Part shown: positions 37,322-46,709 of the stretch, piece by piece | Layout: each line of letters opens with the position of its first letter | Position numbering within the stretch: position 1 is the stretch's first letter | NCBI RefSeq assembly: GCF_002924365.1 | Contig: NZ_PQWB01000121.1 | Coordinates: 1 to 64,000 of the forward strand | Source of the DNA: Chromobacterium alticapitis | GTDB lineage: Bacteria; Pseudomonadota; Gammaproteobacteria; Burkholderiales; Chromobacteriaceae | DNA: 64,000 nt | Direction: 5' to 3' | Position numbers and translations under genes: made by a program | The notes under the pieces: model-generated | Databases searched by the model: none | What the model was told of the DNA's origin: nothing | The model's input: only the letters and a program-made list of their open reading frames with translations

Positions 37322-37759
37322 TTACCAGCAGCCGCTCGTGCTGAGCGCATGGTTGCTGGCGTCGACATTGCTCTGGTTGCCTTGATTGTCCAGCTGGTAG
37401 GTATAGCAACTGGTGTCCTTGGTCTGATTGCCCTGAGGCGAAGCGGTTAGCGTGAAGGTGGACGCGGTGGCGTTGGTGATGGCCAGCGCGTACAGATTGT
37501 TGCCGCCGCCGGGCACGTAGACGGTGCCGCTGGCGTAGTTCAGCGTGGAGAGCTGGGAGGCGTAGGTATTGTTCAGCGTGTAATAGCTTTCCTGGCGCGT
37601 GGCTAGGTCCTGCAACGCGGTTTTGGCCACGCTGCGGTTGGACTGCAGGATATAGCTGTTGTAAGAAGGCACGGCGATGGCGACGACGATGGCGAGTATG
37701 GCCATCGTGATCATCAGTTCTATCAGCGAAAAGCCTTTTTGCGGGTTGGTTTGCGGCAT
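37322..37759 (-). CDS. pilE: Type IV pilin-like protein (PilE family)
   Basis: A 145-residue prepilin. The leader is short and positive, with cleavage expected at G9/F10 in QKGFSLIELMITMAILAIVVAIAVPSY, and Glu at +5. The globular part has Cys residues near 120 and 144 that could form the D-loop. It is the last gene of the minor-pilin operon, 23 bases after pilY1. It may be a PilE-type minor pilin rather than the major subunit, since such clusters commonly end with one. Confidence 0.87.
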   Translation of the reverse strand: MPQTNPQKGFSLIELMITMAILAIVVAIAVPSYNSYILQSNRSVAKTALQDLATRQESYYTLNNTYASQLSTLNYASGTVYVPGGGNNLYALAITNATASTFTLTASPQGNQTKDTSCYTYQLDNQGNQSNVDASNHALSTSGCW

Positions 37760-37782
37760 GCGGGGTGTTTCCTGTTTCGGGG

Positions 37783-40700
37783 TTAGCGCAATTCTATCCA
37801 GTTCAGGCGCGTGTGCAGGTTGAAGGGTGCCCGGTTGATCATGCTGGGATTGGTGATAGGGCCGCCGCCGATGCTGCTGCCGATGGCGAAGTAGTTGTTC
37901 TGATAGCTGACGACGTTGGCGCTGCCCGCCATATTGACGGCCACGGCGTTGATGACGGCGCCGTTGATCCCGGCGAAGGTGCCGGAGTCATTGGCGTAAA
38001 ACGAGGTGGCGGTGGCGCCGCCGGTTCTGAGGTCCGGCGACATGGAGAAACCGGTGGCGGAACCCACGGTGCAGGACGCGGGGTTGTTGTTGGGCGGGAT
38101 GGTCGTATTGACCGTGAATGTGCCAAATATATTGACCGGGTTATAGATCACTTGTTCGCCGCTGCCCGGCAGGTTCAATTTCCAGCCGTAGCTGCTGTTG
38201 GCGGTGCTGGGGCTGCAAGCGCTGTTGCCCTGCCAACACACTGTGTTGCTGGACAGCGAGCGATAGCCTTGCACGCTGCCTAGCGTGGAGCTGTACGAGC
38301 CGGTGACGGTTTGGGTGGTGAGATTGCTCGGGCCCAGCGTCAGGCCGCCGGAGGGGGCCGCCATGGCGTAGTAGGCGCTTTGCCCGGTCAGGGTATTCCA
38401 GCCGCTCATATCCCAGTCCCATACGCCATAGAGGCTTTGGGTGCCGCTGGCGTAAGTGTCGGCCGCAGCGGCGGTAAATGGAATTTTCTGTCCGGTGCCG
38501 AAGCTGACCGTTACGCGCGGGCTGGCGTTGCCGGTGGGAATCGACGAAACCAGCAATTTGCTGGTGATGGGTTGCAAGGCGCGGGTACAGGTGCCGGCGC
38601 TGACCTGGGCGTTGGTGCAATAAGTGTATTGCGTGGTCAACAACGGCGTGGCCGAGTTCTTGCCGAACTTGGAGACTGACCAGTTCGAGGGGCTGCTGCT
38701 GGTGACGTCGAAGCGCCAGACATTGCCGAATAGGTCGCCTGCATAGATGTAGTCGGTGATGTTGTCGCCATCCAGATCCACTGCGGTGGCGTAGTAAATG
38801 CCATTGTAGTTTCCGCCGCCGGACGGATCGTTGCTGGGACCGCTGCCGGTGTCAAGCTCGTAGAAGCTGCGCGTGCCGTCGCTGGCCACCAGCATGATGA
38901 ACAGCGCCGCGTGGCCATTGCTGCTGTTGTAGCCATTGCCGAAGATCGCGCCCCAGCTGCCGTTGTGGAAGCGGGTGATGACCGGAGTGCCGAAGGTATA
39001 GCCCAGATCGTTGCCGCAATTGTTGTTGCCCACGCAACTGATGGTGCTGTTGCTGACTTCGCTGATCACCAGGCTGGAGGCGTTGCTTTCCGAGAAGTTG
39101 GACGGATTGCTGACGTCCAGCATGTATAGTGCCTGGCCGCCGGCGCCCATGCCGCCCATCAGCCAGGTGTGCCAGCTGTTGCTGTAGTAAAGGTCGTCCG
39201 CGGCTGGAGTCGCATCCACGAAATACTGGTGCTCGTAAGTTGAGCCGCTGTATTCGATGGTGTTGGCCAGCGCCGCTGAGGGCATGTAGGCGATGACCTC
39301 GCCGCCGTCGTTGAGCGTGGGCGTCGTGGTGTAGTTGCCGTTCGAGTCAAAGGCGCCGCTGCGATAGCCGTGCAGCATGCCGTCGTTGCTGCCGTTGTAG
39401 ATGATGTTGGCGCGCGTGGCGTTGGTGCTTTGGTAGGCGCCGTAGGTCTGGGCGTTGCTGGTGTTTTCCTGCATGGTCGCGCTCGGGTACAGCTTGTCGG
39501 TCCAGGCGTTTGGGTATTTGTTCTGCGGCGCGCCTACCCATACCGGGCTGCTGTTGATGATGTCGCCCAGTACGCTGTTGCGGGCGCGGAATAGTCCGAC
39601 GCCCTGCGAATTGACCTCATTGCTTCGGCTGCCGCGCAAGTAGGACAGGCGGGCCTGGCCGTTGCTGTCGCTGTTCAGCGTGCTTTGTTGCGCGGCGCTT
39701 AGACTGGTCCACAGGAACGGCACGCCCTGGCTGCCGTTCCAGGTCAGGATGGATCGGCTGGCCTGCGCGGTCATGTTGTTGACGCTGGTGGCGCTGCAGT
39801 TGCCGCCGGTCAATACGCAGGAGGCATCCCAGGTCGCCGTGCTGGAGACCGTGACAATGCCGGTATTGGGATTGCCTAGCAGCGCATAAGAGGCGACTTC
39901 CCCCCACCAATTGTCAGGGTGGTAGCTGGCGACGTATTGTTGGGTGCCGGTCTTGACCAGGCTGGTGGGCTGGCTGTTCAGGCCGCTGGAGCTGGAGGAT
40001 TGGGTGAAGGGCTGCACCTGGAAGCAGGCGATCTCGTGCACGTTGCGGCTGCCGCCGGTGGAGCCGGCGAAACCGAAGGTCAGATTGGTGGGCAGCGTGC
40101 CGCTGGTGCCGGAAGTATTGATGTCGAAATTGGAAATGACGCTGACGTAGGCGCCGTTGTTGTAGCTGTAGGACAAACTCAGCAGATTGTCCGGCGTGAT
40201 GTTCAGCTTGTAGCTGATGGGGACCGCCTGGCTGCGTTTGGTGGAGGCTTCGTTAGCCATGGGCCGGCTGCTGGGCAGGCGATAGACGCCGTTGACGATA
40301 TTGGGATTATTGGTTGGATTGCTGATTCTGATGAACGGGTAGTCCTGAACGCTATGGCCGTTGTACCAGGCATTTTGACAAGCGGACTGGATATTGTACG
40401 GATTCGATTCGTTGCTGAAGACCGTGCCCGGCGCATTGGCGGCAATGGAGCCGGAGCCGCGCAGCGAGATGTTCTGCGGCGTTTGGACGGTGCCGGTGGC
40501 GGTGTTGTCGGAGGCGTTGGGGAAGTTGCCGTACTCGTCCATGCCCAGGCCGAGAAAGCCATTGAGTATGCCGTTGAACGGGGCGTTGCCGCTGTTGTTG
40601 GAACAGCTGTAGCCCAGACTGCCGCCGAACGATCCCACCGCATTCGGAATGGCGGTGAGGAGGAAGAAGCTCATGCCATCGGCGCCGTCGCGCGCAGGGC

Positions 40701-41091
40701 CGCCGGAGTCCCCGCCGTAGCTATAGGTGGTGAAGGTTGCTTGCAGGCCGCTGGTGGACGGAAACAGACTATTGTAGACGATGGCGCCTGACTGTTTGTT
40801 GGCGCTGTTGGTTAGCCGCAGGGCGCCGTTGCCGCTGCTGTCCGGCATGGTGCCATTGTTGCCGCCCACTTGCGCGTTGCCGCTGGGGTCGGTGCTGCCG
40901 CAGGCTGGAATCGAACCGCTGCCGCTGCCGGCGGTGAGGCAGGCGCCGCCGAATACTTTCCAGTTGAGTTGGGCGCTGCCGCCGGTGAAGTTGTCGCCAA
41001 CCACGATGGCGTGGGCGCAGGCGGGCCACAGCGCGGCGAGCAGCAGGCTCAGCGCGGTGCGGGCGCAAGGAAAGCGAGTGGCGTGTTTCAT
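37783..41091 (-). CDS. pilY1: PilY1-like pilus tip adhesin with lectin-like N-terminal part
   Basis: A protein of about 1,100 residues. It has a signal peptide (ending ACAHA), then a region of about 220 residues with DGADGMSFFLLTA and NGFLGLGMDEYGNF, which resembles an L-type (legume-like) lectin domain. The C-terminal half is the PilY1 beta-propeller: DIINSSPVWVGAP, GGQALYMLDVSNP and the calcium-loop segment DLDGDNITDYIYAGDLFG-NVWRFD. PilY1 proteins sit at the pilus tip and control extension, adhesion and signalling. ATG at 41091 has GGGG 8 bases upstream; 41097, overlapping the pilX stop, is also possible. Confidence 0.88.
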   Translation of the reverse strand: MKHATRFPCARTALSLLLAALWPACAHAIVVGDNFTGGSAQLNWKVFGGACLTAGSGSGSIPACGSTDPSGNAQVGGNNGTMPDSSGNGALRLTNSANKQSGAIVYNSLFPSTSGLQATFTTYSYGGDSGGPARDGADGMSFFLLTAIPNAVGSFGGSLGYSCSNNSGNAPFNGILNGFLGLGMDEYGNFPNASDNTATGTVQTPQNISLRGSGSIAANAPGTVFSNESNPYNIQSACQNAWYNGHSVQDYPFIRISNPTNNPNIVNGVYRLPSSRPMANEASTKRSQAVPISYKLNITPDNLLSLSYSYNNGAYVSVISNFDINTSGTSGTLPTNLTFGFAGSTGGSRNVHEIACFQVQPFTQSSSSSGLNSQPTSLVKTGTQQYVASYHPDNWWGEVASYALLGNPNTGIVTVSSTATWDASCVLTGGNCSATSVNNMTAQASRSILTWNGSQGVPFLWTSLSAAQQSTLNSDSNGQARLSYLRGSRSNEVNSQGVGLFRARNSVLGDIINSSPVWVGAPQNKYPNAWTDKLYPSATMQENTSNAQTYGAYQSTNATRANIIYNGSNDGMLHGYRSGAFDSNGNYTTTPTLNDGGEVIAYMPSAALANTIEYSGSTYEHQYFVDATPAADDLYYSNSWHTWLMGGMGAGGQALYMLDVSNPSNFSESNASSLVISEVSNSTISCVGNNNCGNDLGYTFGTPVITRFHNGSWGAIFGNGYNSSNGHAALFIMLVASDGTRSFYELDTGSGPSNDPSGGGNYNGIYYATAVDLDGDNITDYIYAGDLFGNVWRFDVTSSSPSNWSVSKFGKNSATPLLTTQYTYCTNAQVSAGTCTRALQPITSKLLVSSIPTGNASPRVTVSFGTGQKIPFTAAAADTYASGTQSLYGVWDWDMSGWNTLTGQSAYYAMAAPSGGLTLGPSNLTTQTVTGSYSSTLGSVQGYRSLSSNTVCWQGNSACSPSTANSSYGWKLNLPGSGEQVIYNPVNIFGTFTVNTTIPPNNNPASCTVGSATGFSMSPDLRTGGATATSFYANDSGTFAGINGAVINAVAVNMAGSANVVSYQNNYFAIGSSIGGGPITNPSMINRAPFNLHTRLNWIELR

Positions 41092-41093
41092 CG

Positions 41094-41624
41094 TCATTTC
41101 CCCAGGTTTTTGACGCCGGAATACAGCGTGTAGGTGCTTTGCAATACGACTATCGAGCTGGAGTTGCCGCCGTAGCCCAGGGCGGTGATCTGATACAGCG
41201 CGCCGTTGCCGGCATTGTTCAGGCCCAAATACTGGATGTAGAGTTGCGGCGACTGGTAGAAGGCGGCATTGCTGGCCAGGCCGGCGTTGGGCAGGGCGTA
41301 GGTGTAGCCGTTCCAGGTGCTCGGGTCGGTTGGACTGGTCAGCGCGCCACTGCATAGCGTCAGTGACGTTTGCGCCGCCGAGCAGCTGGCCGTGGCCGAG
41401 CTGGCATTGCCGGGCTGGATCAGCCACCACTCAGCGTAATCGACCGCGGCCTGGGCGGCCTCGAAGGCGCGTCCCTTTTCACGGATGTTGCCGGCCATCC
41501 GGCCTTGCAGGCCGACGCCGCGCATCAGCGCCAGACCGATGATGGTGATCACGATCAGGATCATCAATGCGGCGATCAGCGTGAAGCCGCTTTGCGGAGA
41601 GGGGGGGCGTTGAGGCGATTTCAT
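41094..41624 (-). CDS. pilX: Minor pilin, PilX family
   Basis: A 176-residue PilX-type protein. The prepilin site is G13/F14 in QSGFTLIAALMILIVITIIGLALMRG. The +5 residue is Ala, not the usual Glu. EAAQAAVDYAEWWL is typical of PilX N-terminal domains. It starts in the pilW stop (ATGA) and its stop overlaps or abuts the pilY1 start. It is expected to help form the initiating tip complex with PilV, PilW and PilY1. Confidence 0.87.
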   Translation of the reverse strand: MKSPQRPPSPQSGFTLIAALMILIVITIIGLALMRGVGLQGRMAGNIREKGRAFEAAQAAVDYAEWWLIQPGNASSATASCSAAQTSLTLCSGALTSPTDPSTWNGYTYALPNAGLASNAAFYQSPQLYIQYLGLNNAGNGALYQITALGYGGNSSSIVVLQSTYTLYSGVKNLGK

Positions 41625-42322
41625 AGCTGGTTCATCACCCCGATTACCCAGGATACCGTCAGCGAGCTGGTCGCAGGGTTTTGGACGGTCACCTGGCTGG
41701 ATAGGGGGTTGAGCATGGTCAGTATGACTTTGACTGAACGTACCACGGCGCCGCTGGGCAGGGTGCTGGCCGGATAGTAGTGGTTGACCGAGCCATTGCC
41801 GGCGCCGTCTACGCCGTATAGCACGCTCATGCTGGCGACGCCGTCCACCAGCGGCTGGGCTGTGCCGCCGTTCAGGGCGCAGGTCAGCTGATTATTGCCG
41901 TTGACGGCGAATTGGTTGATGTAAATGGTATTGCCGGCTCCGGTATTGGAGGTGCCGTTGCAGTTCAGTACGCCGTCGTTCGGCGCGGTGGCGAAGCGTA
42001 TGCTCAGCGTGTCCGACGCGCCCGAGACGCCGCTGGTGCCGGTTATGGACTGGCCGGCCGCGAAGGCGCCGGAAGCGGGCAAGGCATCGGTGACCGCTTG
42101 GGCTTGCGGGTTCGGGTAATAACCGGCTGATTGCACGATGGTGTTGATCAGCGTCATGGCCGTGCGCTGGTTGTCCTGCAGCCGAGCCAGGCCGCTCTGG
42201 TTGCTCTGGGCCAGCTTGGTCGACGTGAAGATCATCACCAGCACGCTGAGCAGCAGCAGGCCGATGGCGAGGGCGACCATGACTTCGATCAGGCCGCTGC
42301 CTTGTTGCCTAAGCCGCGTCAT
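41621..42322 (-). CDS. pilW: Minor pilin, PilW family
   Basis: A 233-residue PilW-type protein. Cleavage is expected at G8/S9 in RQQGSGLIEVMVALAIGLLLLSVLVMIF, with Glu at +5. LARLQDNQRTAMTLINTIVQSAGYY is the usual PilW amphipathic helix. ATG at 42322 overlaps the pilV stop; the frame remains open further upstream only by chance. Function: minor pilin of the tip complex. Confidence 0.87.
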   Translation of the reverse strand: MTRLRQQGSGLIEVMVALAIGLLLLSVLVMIFTSTKLAQSNQSGLARLQDNQRTAMTLINTIVQSAGYYPNPQAQAVTDALPASGAFAAGQSITGTSGVSGASDTLSIRFATAPNDGVLNCNGTSNTGAGNTIYINQFAVNGNNQLTCALNGGTAQPLVDGVASMSVLYGVDGAGNGSVNHYYPASTLPSGAVVRSVKVILTMLNPLSSQVTVQNPATSSLTVSWVIGVMNQL

Positions 42323-42864
42323 GGCACCACCACCATCTGATATTGGGCGTTGGATGTCGCGGCCGCCGTCATGGAGGCGGCGTTGACCTTGGATAGCTTT
42401 TCCTGCCAGGAAACCGTGATGAGACACGAGGCGGGAGAGTTGGTCGTGGACGGGGCGCAGGCTATCTGGCCGCTGCCTCCTGGCAGCGTGCCCAGCAGCT
42501 GGCCCCACTGGGATGTGTCATAGACAGCCATGTCGGCGCTGTTGCAGGTGGTGCTGGAGGCGGCGCAATCCTTCGGCGGCAGTGTCATGATGGGAGCGCC
42601 GGTGATGCTGCTGGATGTGACGGTCCAGCTGTTGCTGTTGGCGCTGGTCAAGGCGGCCCAGTAAGCGTTGTTGGCATGCATGGAGGCGGCCATGCTGTCC
42701 GCGGCAATCGCGCCCAGGCTGCGGCTGCGGGCGATGCCGGTGTTGTTGATGGCGGCCGCCTGCATGGCGGCGACGCCGAGCAGCCCCAGCGAAATGACGA
42801 TTAGCGCCACCAGCACTTCCAGCATGCTGATGCCCGCCTGGCGTAAGGGTGGGCGCGCGTTCAT
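42319..42864 (-). CDS. pilV: Minor pilin, PilV family
   Basis: A 181-residue PilV-type protein. Cleavage is expected in RQAGISMLEVLVALIVISLGLLGVAAMQ, with Glu at +5 and the GLLG/AAMQ stretch characteristic of PilV. The ATG at 42864 overlaps the fimT stop by four bases, matching the coupling pattern of the whole operon; an ATG six bases upstream is possible. Confidence 0.88.
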   Translation of the reverse strand: MNARPPLRQAGISMLEVLVALIVISLGLLGVAAMQAAAINNTGIARSRSLGAIAADSMAASMHANNAYWAALTSANSNSWTVTSSSITGAPIMTLPPKDCAASSTTCNSADMAVYDTSQWGQLLGTLPGGSGQIACAPSTTNSPASCLITVSWQEKLSKVNAASMTAAATSNAQYQMVVVP

Positions 42865-43442
42865 GGGCATGTCGTCCCTGTGGGCGTGGTTTGGCCTTGC
42901 CGCAGGATGGCCGGATGGCCATAGGCCTCCACGACCACGCAATATTTGGTGGCGCTGGCGCTGGCAGCGCTGCTGACCGCGACTTTGCCGGTATTGGCGG
43001 AAGCGGAGTAACCCATGCGGTTGAAGCAGAACGGCGTGGTGCCCGAGGCCGGCGGGTTGGCCAGATTGGTGTAGGCGGCCGAATCCTTGCTGGAGAAGGC
43101 CTTTTGCTTGCGCAGCACGCTGCCGTTGGTGCCATCGACGCAGCTGCTGCCTGTTGTCACTATCCAGCCCACTTTCCAGTCTGCGCTGTTGCCGCCGGCG
43201 GCGTCGCAGGTTGGACTGACGGTGCCGCTATTGCTGGATTGGCAGACCAGGACATACTGCCCCTGTTTGATCGCCTCGCTTCGCGCATAGAGGATGTCGC
43301 TGTACAGATTGCTGCTCTCCGCTTGTATGCTCTCCATGGCCACGGTGTTCTGGTAAGCCGGCACGGCGAAGGCCAGAATGATCGCCAGGATCGCGATGAC
43401 CATCATTAACTCTAACAGGGTGAAACCGTTGTGTTGACGCAT
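42861..43442 (-). CDS. fimT: Minor pilin, FimT/GspH family
   Basis: A 193-residue prepilin, first gene of the minor-pilin operon. Cleavage is at G6/F7 in MRQHNGFTLLELMMVIAILAIILAFAVPAY. LYSDILYARSEAIKQGQYVLVC is the FimT/GspH helix-strand segment, and several Cys residues follow. FimT proteins are linked to pilus assembly and, in some species, DNA uptake. The upstream 130 bases separate it from a LysR gene on the same strand; no sigma-54 promoter is visible. Confidence 0.88.
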   Translation of the reverse strand: MRQHNGFTLLELMMVIAILAIILAFAVPAYQNTVAMESIQAESSNLYSDILYARSEAIKQGQYVLVCQSSNSGTVSPTCDAAGGNSADWKVGWIVTTGSSCVDGTNGSVLRKQKAFSSKDSAAYTNLANPPASGTTPFCFNRMGYSASANTGKVAVSSAASASATKYCVVVEAYGHPAILRQGQTTPTGTTCP

Positions 43443-43569
43443 GGTGACTCGTAGGCGGCCTTGTCTTTATTGTAGGGAAGCGCGGTATGCGGCCTATTAT
43501 CCGTCAATTTCCATATGGATAGAATGGCTGGAACATCCATCGGTCCCGCGGGCGCGGCCGTTTGTCGCT

Positions 43570-44454
43570 TCAGCTCCAGGCGTTGAGAATGGCCAGCAGC
43601 GCAGGGTGCTGCAATTTGCGGCGGCTGGCCGTGACATAGTAGTGCTCCCAAACGCCTTCCAGCATGCCTATGGCCTCCAATCCCGGGTGCGCGTCGCTGT
43701 CGTCGGCCAAGGCCGGCGTGGGGCATAGGCCCAGGCTTTGCCTGGCGAAGGTTTCCATCAGCGCGTAGTCATCGCATTCGCCTACCACCGTGGGGCGGAT
43801 GTCCTGCGACTCGAACCAATGCTCGAGCTGGCGGCGCAGCACATAGTCGCGGCTGGGCAGCAGCAGGGGCGCTTGCCGCAGGCTGGCGGGAAAGCCGGGC
43901 TGGTAACGCGCCCTCAGTTCGGGGCTGGCCAGCAGCAGGACGGGACAGCGCAACAGCGGCCAGGACTGGTACTGTTGCTGCTCGCCGCTGGCGACGGGAC
44001 GGTCGGCCAGCACCAGGTCCAGTTTGTGGCGGCCCAGTTCGCCCATCAATTCCTCGAAGTCGCCTTCGCTGCAGCTCAGACGCAATTGGCCCGGCTCTGT
44101 CGGCATGGCCGGCCGCAGCAGGCGGCTGGCGATGCTCTTGGGCAGCACGTCCGATATGCCCGCCGCCAGTCTCTGCATATGGTCCAGCCGCGCGTCGGCC
44201 ATGGCCTCCGCCAACTCCTCGCCCAGCAGAAAGATGCGATCGGCGTAACCCTGGGCCTGCCGGCCGGCTTCGGTCAGTTCCAGTCCGCGGCCCTGCTGGC
44301 GGAACAGCGCGCGTCCCAGTTGCCGCTCCAGCTTGGCGATTTGGCCGCTGATGGTTTGCATGCTGACGCCCAACTGCTCGGCGGCGCGGGTCACGCTGCC
44401 GGTGCGGGCGACTGCCCAGAAGTATTGCAGGTGTTTGTAGTTGAGTTTTTCCAT
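43570..44454 (-). CDS. LysR-family regulator, NhaR-like
   Basis: A 294-residue LysR regulator. LNYKHLQYFWAVARTGSVTRAAEQLGVSMQTISGQIAKLE is the NhaR-type helix-turn-helix, with the family's N-Y-K/H-L-x-Y-F-W opening. NhaR in enteric bacteria senses sodium and activates the antiporter gene nhaA; no antiporter gene lies here. It is divergent from htpX across a 130-base spacer, so htpX is a candidate target. Confidence 0.88.
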   Translation of the reverse strand: MEKLNYKHLQYFWAVARTGSVTRAAEQLGVSMQTISGQIAKLERQLGRALFRQQGRGLELTEAGRQAQGYADRIFLLGEELAEAMADARLDHMQRLAAGISDVLPKSIASRLLRPAMPTEPGQLRLSCSEGDFEELMGELGRHKLDLVLADRPVASGEQQQYQSWPLLRCPVLLLASPELRARYQPGFPASLRQAPLLLPSRDYVLRRQLEHWFESQDIRPTVVGECDDYALMETFARQSLGLCPTPALADDSDAHPGLEAIGMLEGVWEHYYVTASRRKLQHPALLAILNAWS

Positions 44455-44588
44455 CTGACAGTTCGAAAAAATGGAATTAATAATCAGATTTTAGCTGCTT
44501 TTTTCGATGGTTTGCATAACCTACACTGCAACGAGGCCTAGGTTTTGCATTGGGCCATATATACGAAGTCAATTTTGGAGATCGAAAC

Positions 44589-45470
44589 ATGAAACGGGTG
44601 ATTTTGCTGATCGCCACCAACATCGCCGTGATGCTGGTGTTGAGCGTGAGCGTGCGCCTCTTGGGGCTGGACCGCTTCGTCACCGCGGGCGGCCTGAATC
44701 TGGGCATGCTGCTGATGTTCTCGGCGGTGGTGGGTTTCGGCGGCGCCTTCATTTCCTTGGCCTTGTCCAAGACTATGGCCAAGTGGAGCACCGGCGCGCG
44801 CGTGATCACGCAGCCGGCAGGCCAGACGGAGGCCTGGCTGCTGAATACCGTGCGCAAGCTGGCCGACCGCGCCGGCCTGCCCATGCCGGAAGTCGCAGTG
44901 TACGAGGGCGAGCCCAATGCCTTTGCCACCGGCCCCAGCCGCTCCAACTCGCTGGTGGCGGTGTCCACCGGCCTGCTGGCCAATATGAATGAGGAGGAAG
45001 TGGAGGCGGTGCTGGCGCACGAAATCGCCCACATCCGTAATGGCGACATGGTGACGCTGACGTTGATCCAGGGCGTGGTCAACACCTTCGTTTACTTCCT
45101 GGCCCGCGTGGTGGGTTATCTGGTGGACAGCTGGCTTAAGCGCGACGAGGAAAACAGCGCCGCCGGCACCGGCATCGGCTATTTCGTCACGGTGATTGTC
45201 TGCGAAATCGTGTTCGGCATCCTGGCCTCTTTGGTTGTGATGTACTTCTCGCGCCAGCGCGAATTTCGCGCCGACGCAGGCGCCGCCGAGCTGCTGGGTT
45301 CGCCGCGGCCCATGGCCAACGCGCTGCGCCGCCTGGGCGGCATCGAGGCCGACGGCCTGCCCAAGAGCATGGCCGCGTCGGGCATCGCCGGCGGCCGCGG
45401 CCTGCTGGGCCTGTTCGCCACCCACCCGAGCATGGAAGAGCGCATTGTCGCGCTGGAAGGCCGCGGCTGA
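44589..45470 (+). CDS. htpX: Membrane zinc metalloprotease HtpX
   Basis: A 293-residue M48 peptidase of the inner membrane that degrades misfolded membrane proteins. The zinc site is H144-E145-I-A-H148 ([13 protein letters not shown]), with the third ligand Glu in [14 protein letters not shown]. Two N-terminal and two central hydrophobic hairpins are visible (about 5-25, 35-58, 160-180, 195-215). GGAGATCG precedes the ATG. Confidence 0.96.
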   Translation: MKRVILLIATNIAVMLVLSVSVRLLGLDRFVTAGGLNLGMLLMFSAVVGFGGAFISLALSKTMAKWSTGARVITQPAGQTEAWLLNTVRKLADRAGLPMPEVAVYEGEPNAFATGPSRSNSLVAVSTGLLANMNEEEVEAVLAHEIAHIRNGDMVTLTLIQGVVNTFVYFLARVVGYLVDSWLKRDEENSAAGTGIGYFVTVIVCEIVFGILASLVVMYFSRQREFRADAGAAELLGSPRPMANALRRLGGIEADGLPKSMAASGIAGGRGLLGLFATHPSMEERIVALEGRG

Positions 45471-45518
45471 GACTAGGGGCGGCGAGAGCCGCCCGCAACG
45501 AATTGACGGAGCAAGCAA

Positions 45519-46505
45519 TTGATCGAGTTACTGATGTCCCCGGCGCTGGGTTATCCGCTGTGGGTGTGGATCATGTTCATGACGGGCGTGCTGGCCTTGT
45601 TGGCCTTCGACCTGGGCGTGCTGCAGAAGGATGGCCGTGAAATCGGCGTGAAGGAAAGCCTGAAGCTGTCGGCGATGTATATCGGCGTCGGCCTAGCCTT
45701 CGGCGCTTGGGTATGGTGGTATCGCGGCGCGGACGCCGGCGTGCAGTATCTGACCGGCTATCTGTTGGAGAAGTCGCTGTCGCTGGATAATGTGTTCGTG
45801 ATTTCTTTGGTCTTCGGCAGCATGGCGGTGCCGCGTGCTTACCAGCACCGGGTGTTGTTCTGGGGCATTCTGGGCGCCATCGTGATGCGGGCGCTGATGA
45901 TAGGCGCCGGCGCGGCGCTGGTGGCGCAATTCCAGTGGGTGCTGTTGCTGTTCGGCGCCTTCCTGCTGTTCGCCGGCCTGAAGATGCTGTTCGCCGCCGA
46001 CGATGAACCGATGCCGCTCGAGCAGCAGGGCTTGTACAAGTGGCTGCGTCGCCGCATGCGCCTGACGCCGGGCCTGGTCGGCAACGCGTTTCTGGTGCGG
46101 GGCGAAAACCATGGACTGGCGGCTGGCTGGTGGGCGACGCCTCTGCTGCTGACCTTGATCCTGGTGGAAGCGGCCGACTTGGTGTTCGCGGTGGACAGCA
46201 TTCCGGCGATCTTCGCGGTGACGCAGGATCCGTTCCTGGTCTATACCTCCAATATTTTCGCGATTTTGGGCCTGCGCGCGCTGTATTTCGCGCTGGCGGC
46301 CATGGTGCATCGCTTCCATTACCTGAAGTACGCGCTGGCGCTGGTGCTGGTGCTGATAGGCGTCAAGGTGGGGCTGGTGTATCTGCATGATATCGGCCTG
46401 GTGGCCTTCAAGCTGCCGACGGCATTGTCGCTGCTGCTGACTGTGTCGCTGCTGGGCGGCGGAGTCGGCTATTCGCTGTACCGAACGAGGGGGGCGGCAG
46501 GCTAG
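45519..46505 (+). CDS. TerC/Alx-family integral membrane protein
   Basis: A 328-residue membrane protein with about nine helices. EKSLSLDNVFVISLVFG and VEAADLVFAVDSIPAIFAVTQDPFLVYTSNIFAILGLRALYF hold the conserved acidic residues of the TerC family, which is linked to manganese export and tellurite resistance. It appears to start at TTG (45519), preceded by GACGGAG with good spacing; ATG at 45534 has none. No Mn-sensing yybP-ykoY riboswitch, as found upstream of alx in E. coli, is apparent in the 48-base gap. Confidence 0.9.
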   Translation: MIELLMSPALGYPLWVWIMFMTGVLALLAFDLGVLQKDGREIGVKESLKLSAMYIGVGLAFGAWVWWYRGADAGVQYLTGYLLEKSLSLDNVFVISLVFGSMAVPRAYQHRVLFWGILGAIVMRALMIGAGAALVAQFQWVLLLFGAFLLFAGLKMLFAADDEPMPLEQQGLYKWLRRRMRLTPGLVGNAFLVRGENHGLAAGWWATPLLLTLILVEAADLVFAVDSIPAIFAVTQDPFLVYTSNIFAILGLRALYFALAAMVHRFHYLKYALALVLVLIGVKVGLVYLHDIGLVAFKLPTALSLLLTVSLLGGGVGYSLYRTRGAAG

Positions 46506-46608
46506 CTCCGGCTTATATGCCGCGCTGCGTGTCGGGCTTTGGCGGCGGATTTCGACCCGGCTTGAGCGCGAGGCGAGGAACCAATTGCCGTTTGCATGGT
46601 TCAAACTG

Positions 46609-46645
46609 AACGGGCGTCTGCCGCATCTCGGCAGGCGCCCGTTTG
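46609..46645 (+). terminator. Long-stem hairpin, probable terminator of the TerC gene
   Basis: AACGGGCGTCTGCCG and CGGCAGGCGCCCGTT form a 15-bp stem (one G-T pair) around CATCT, followed by TG. It sits between the TerC-family gene and ompR. Confidence 0.7.
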
Positions 46646-46709
46646 TCCGATGGCCATGCGTCGCGGGCCAACTGGTCTTCATAATCATAAAACCTTAGGA
46701 ATAGTCTTG

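Noticed and set aside
45471-45518. Possible yybP-ykoY Mn2+ riboswitch before the TerC-family gene
   Set aside because: The gap is only 48 bases and lacks the conserved loops of that riboswitch.
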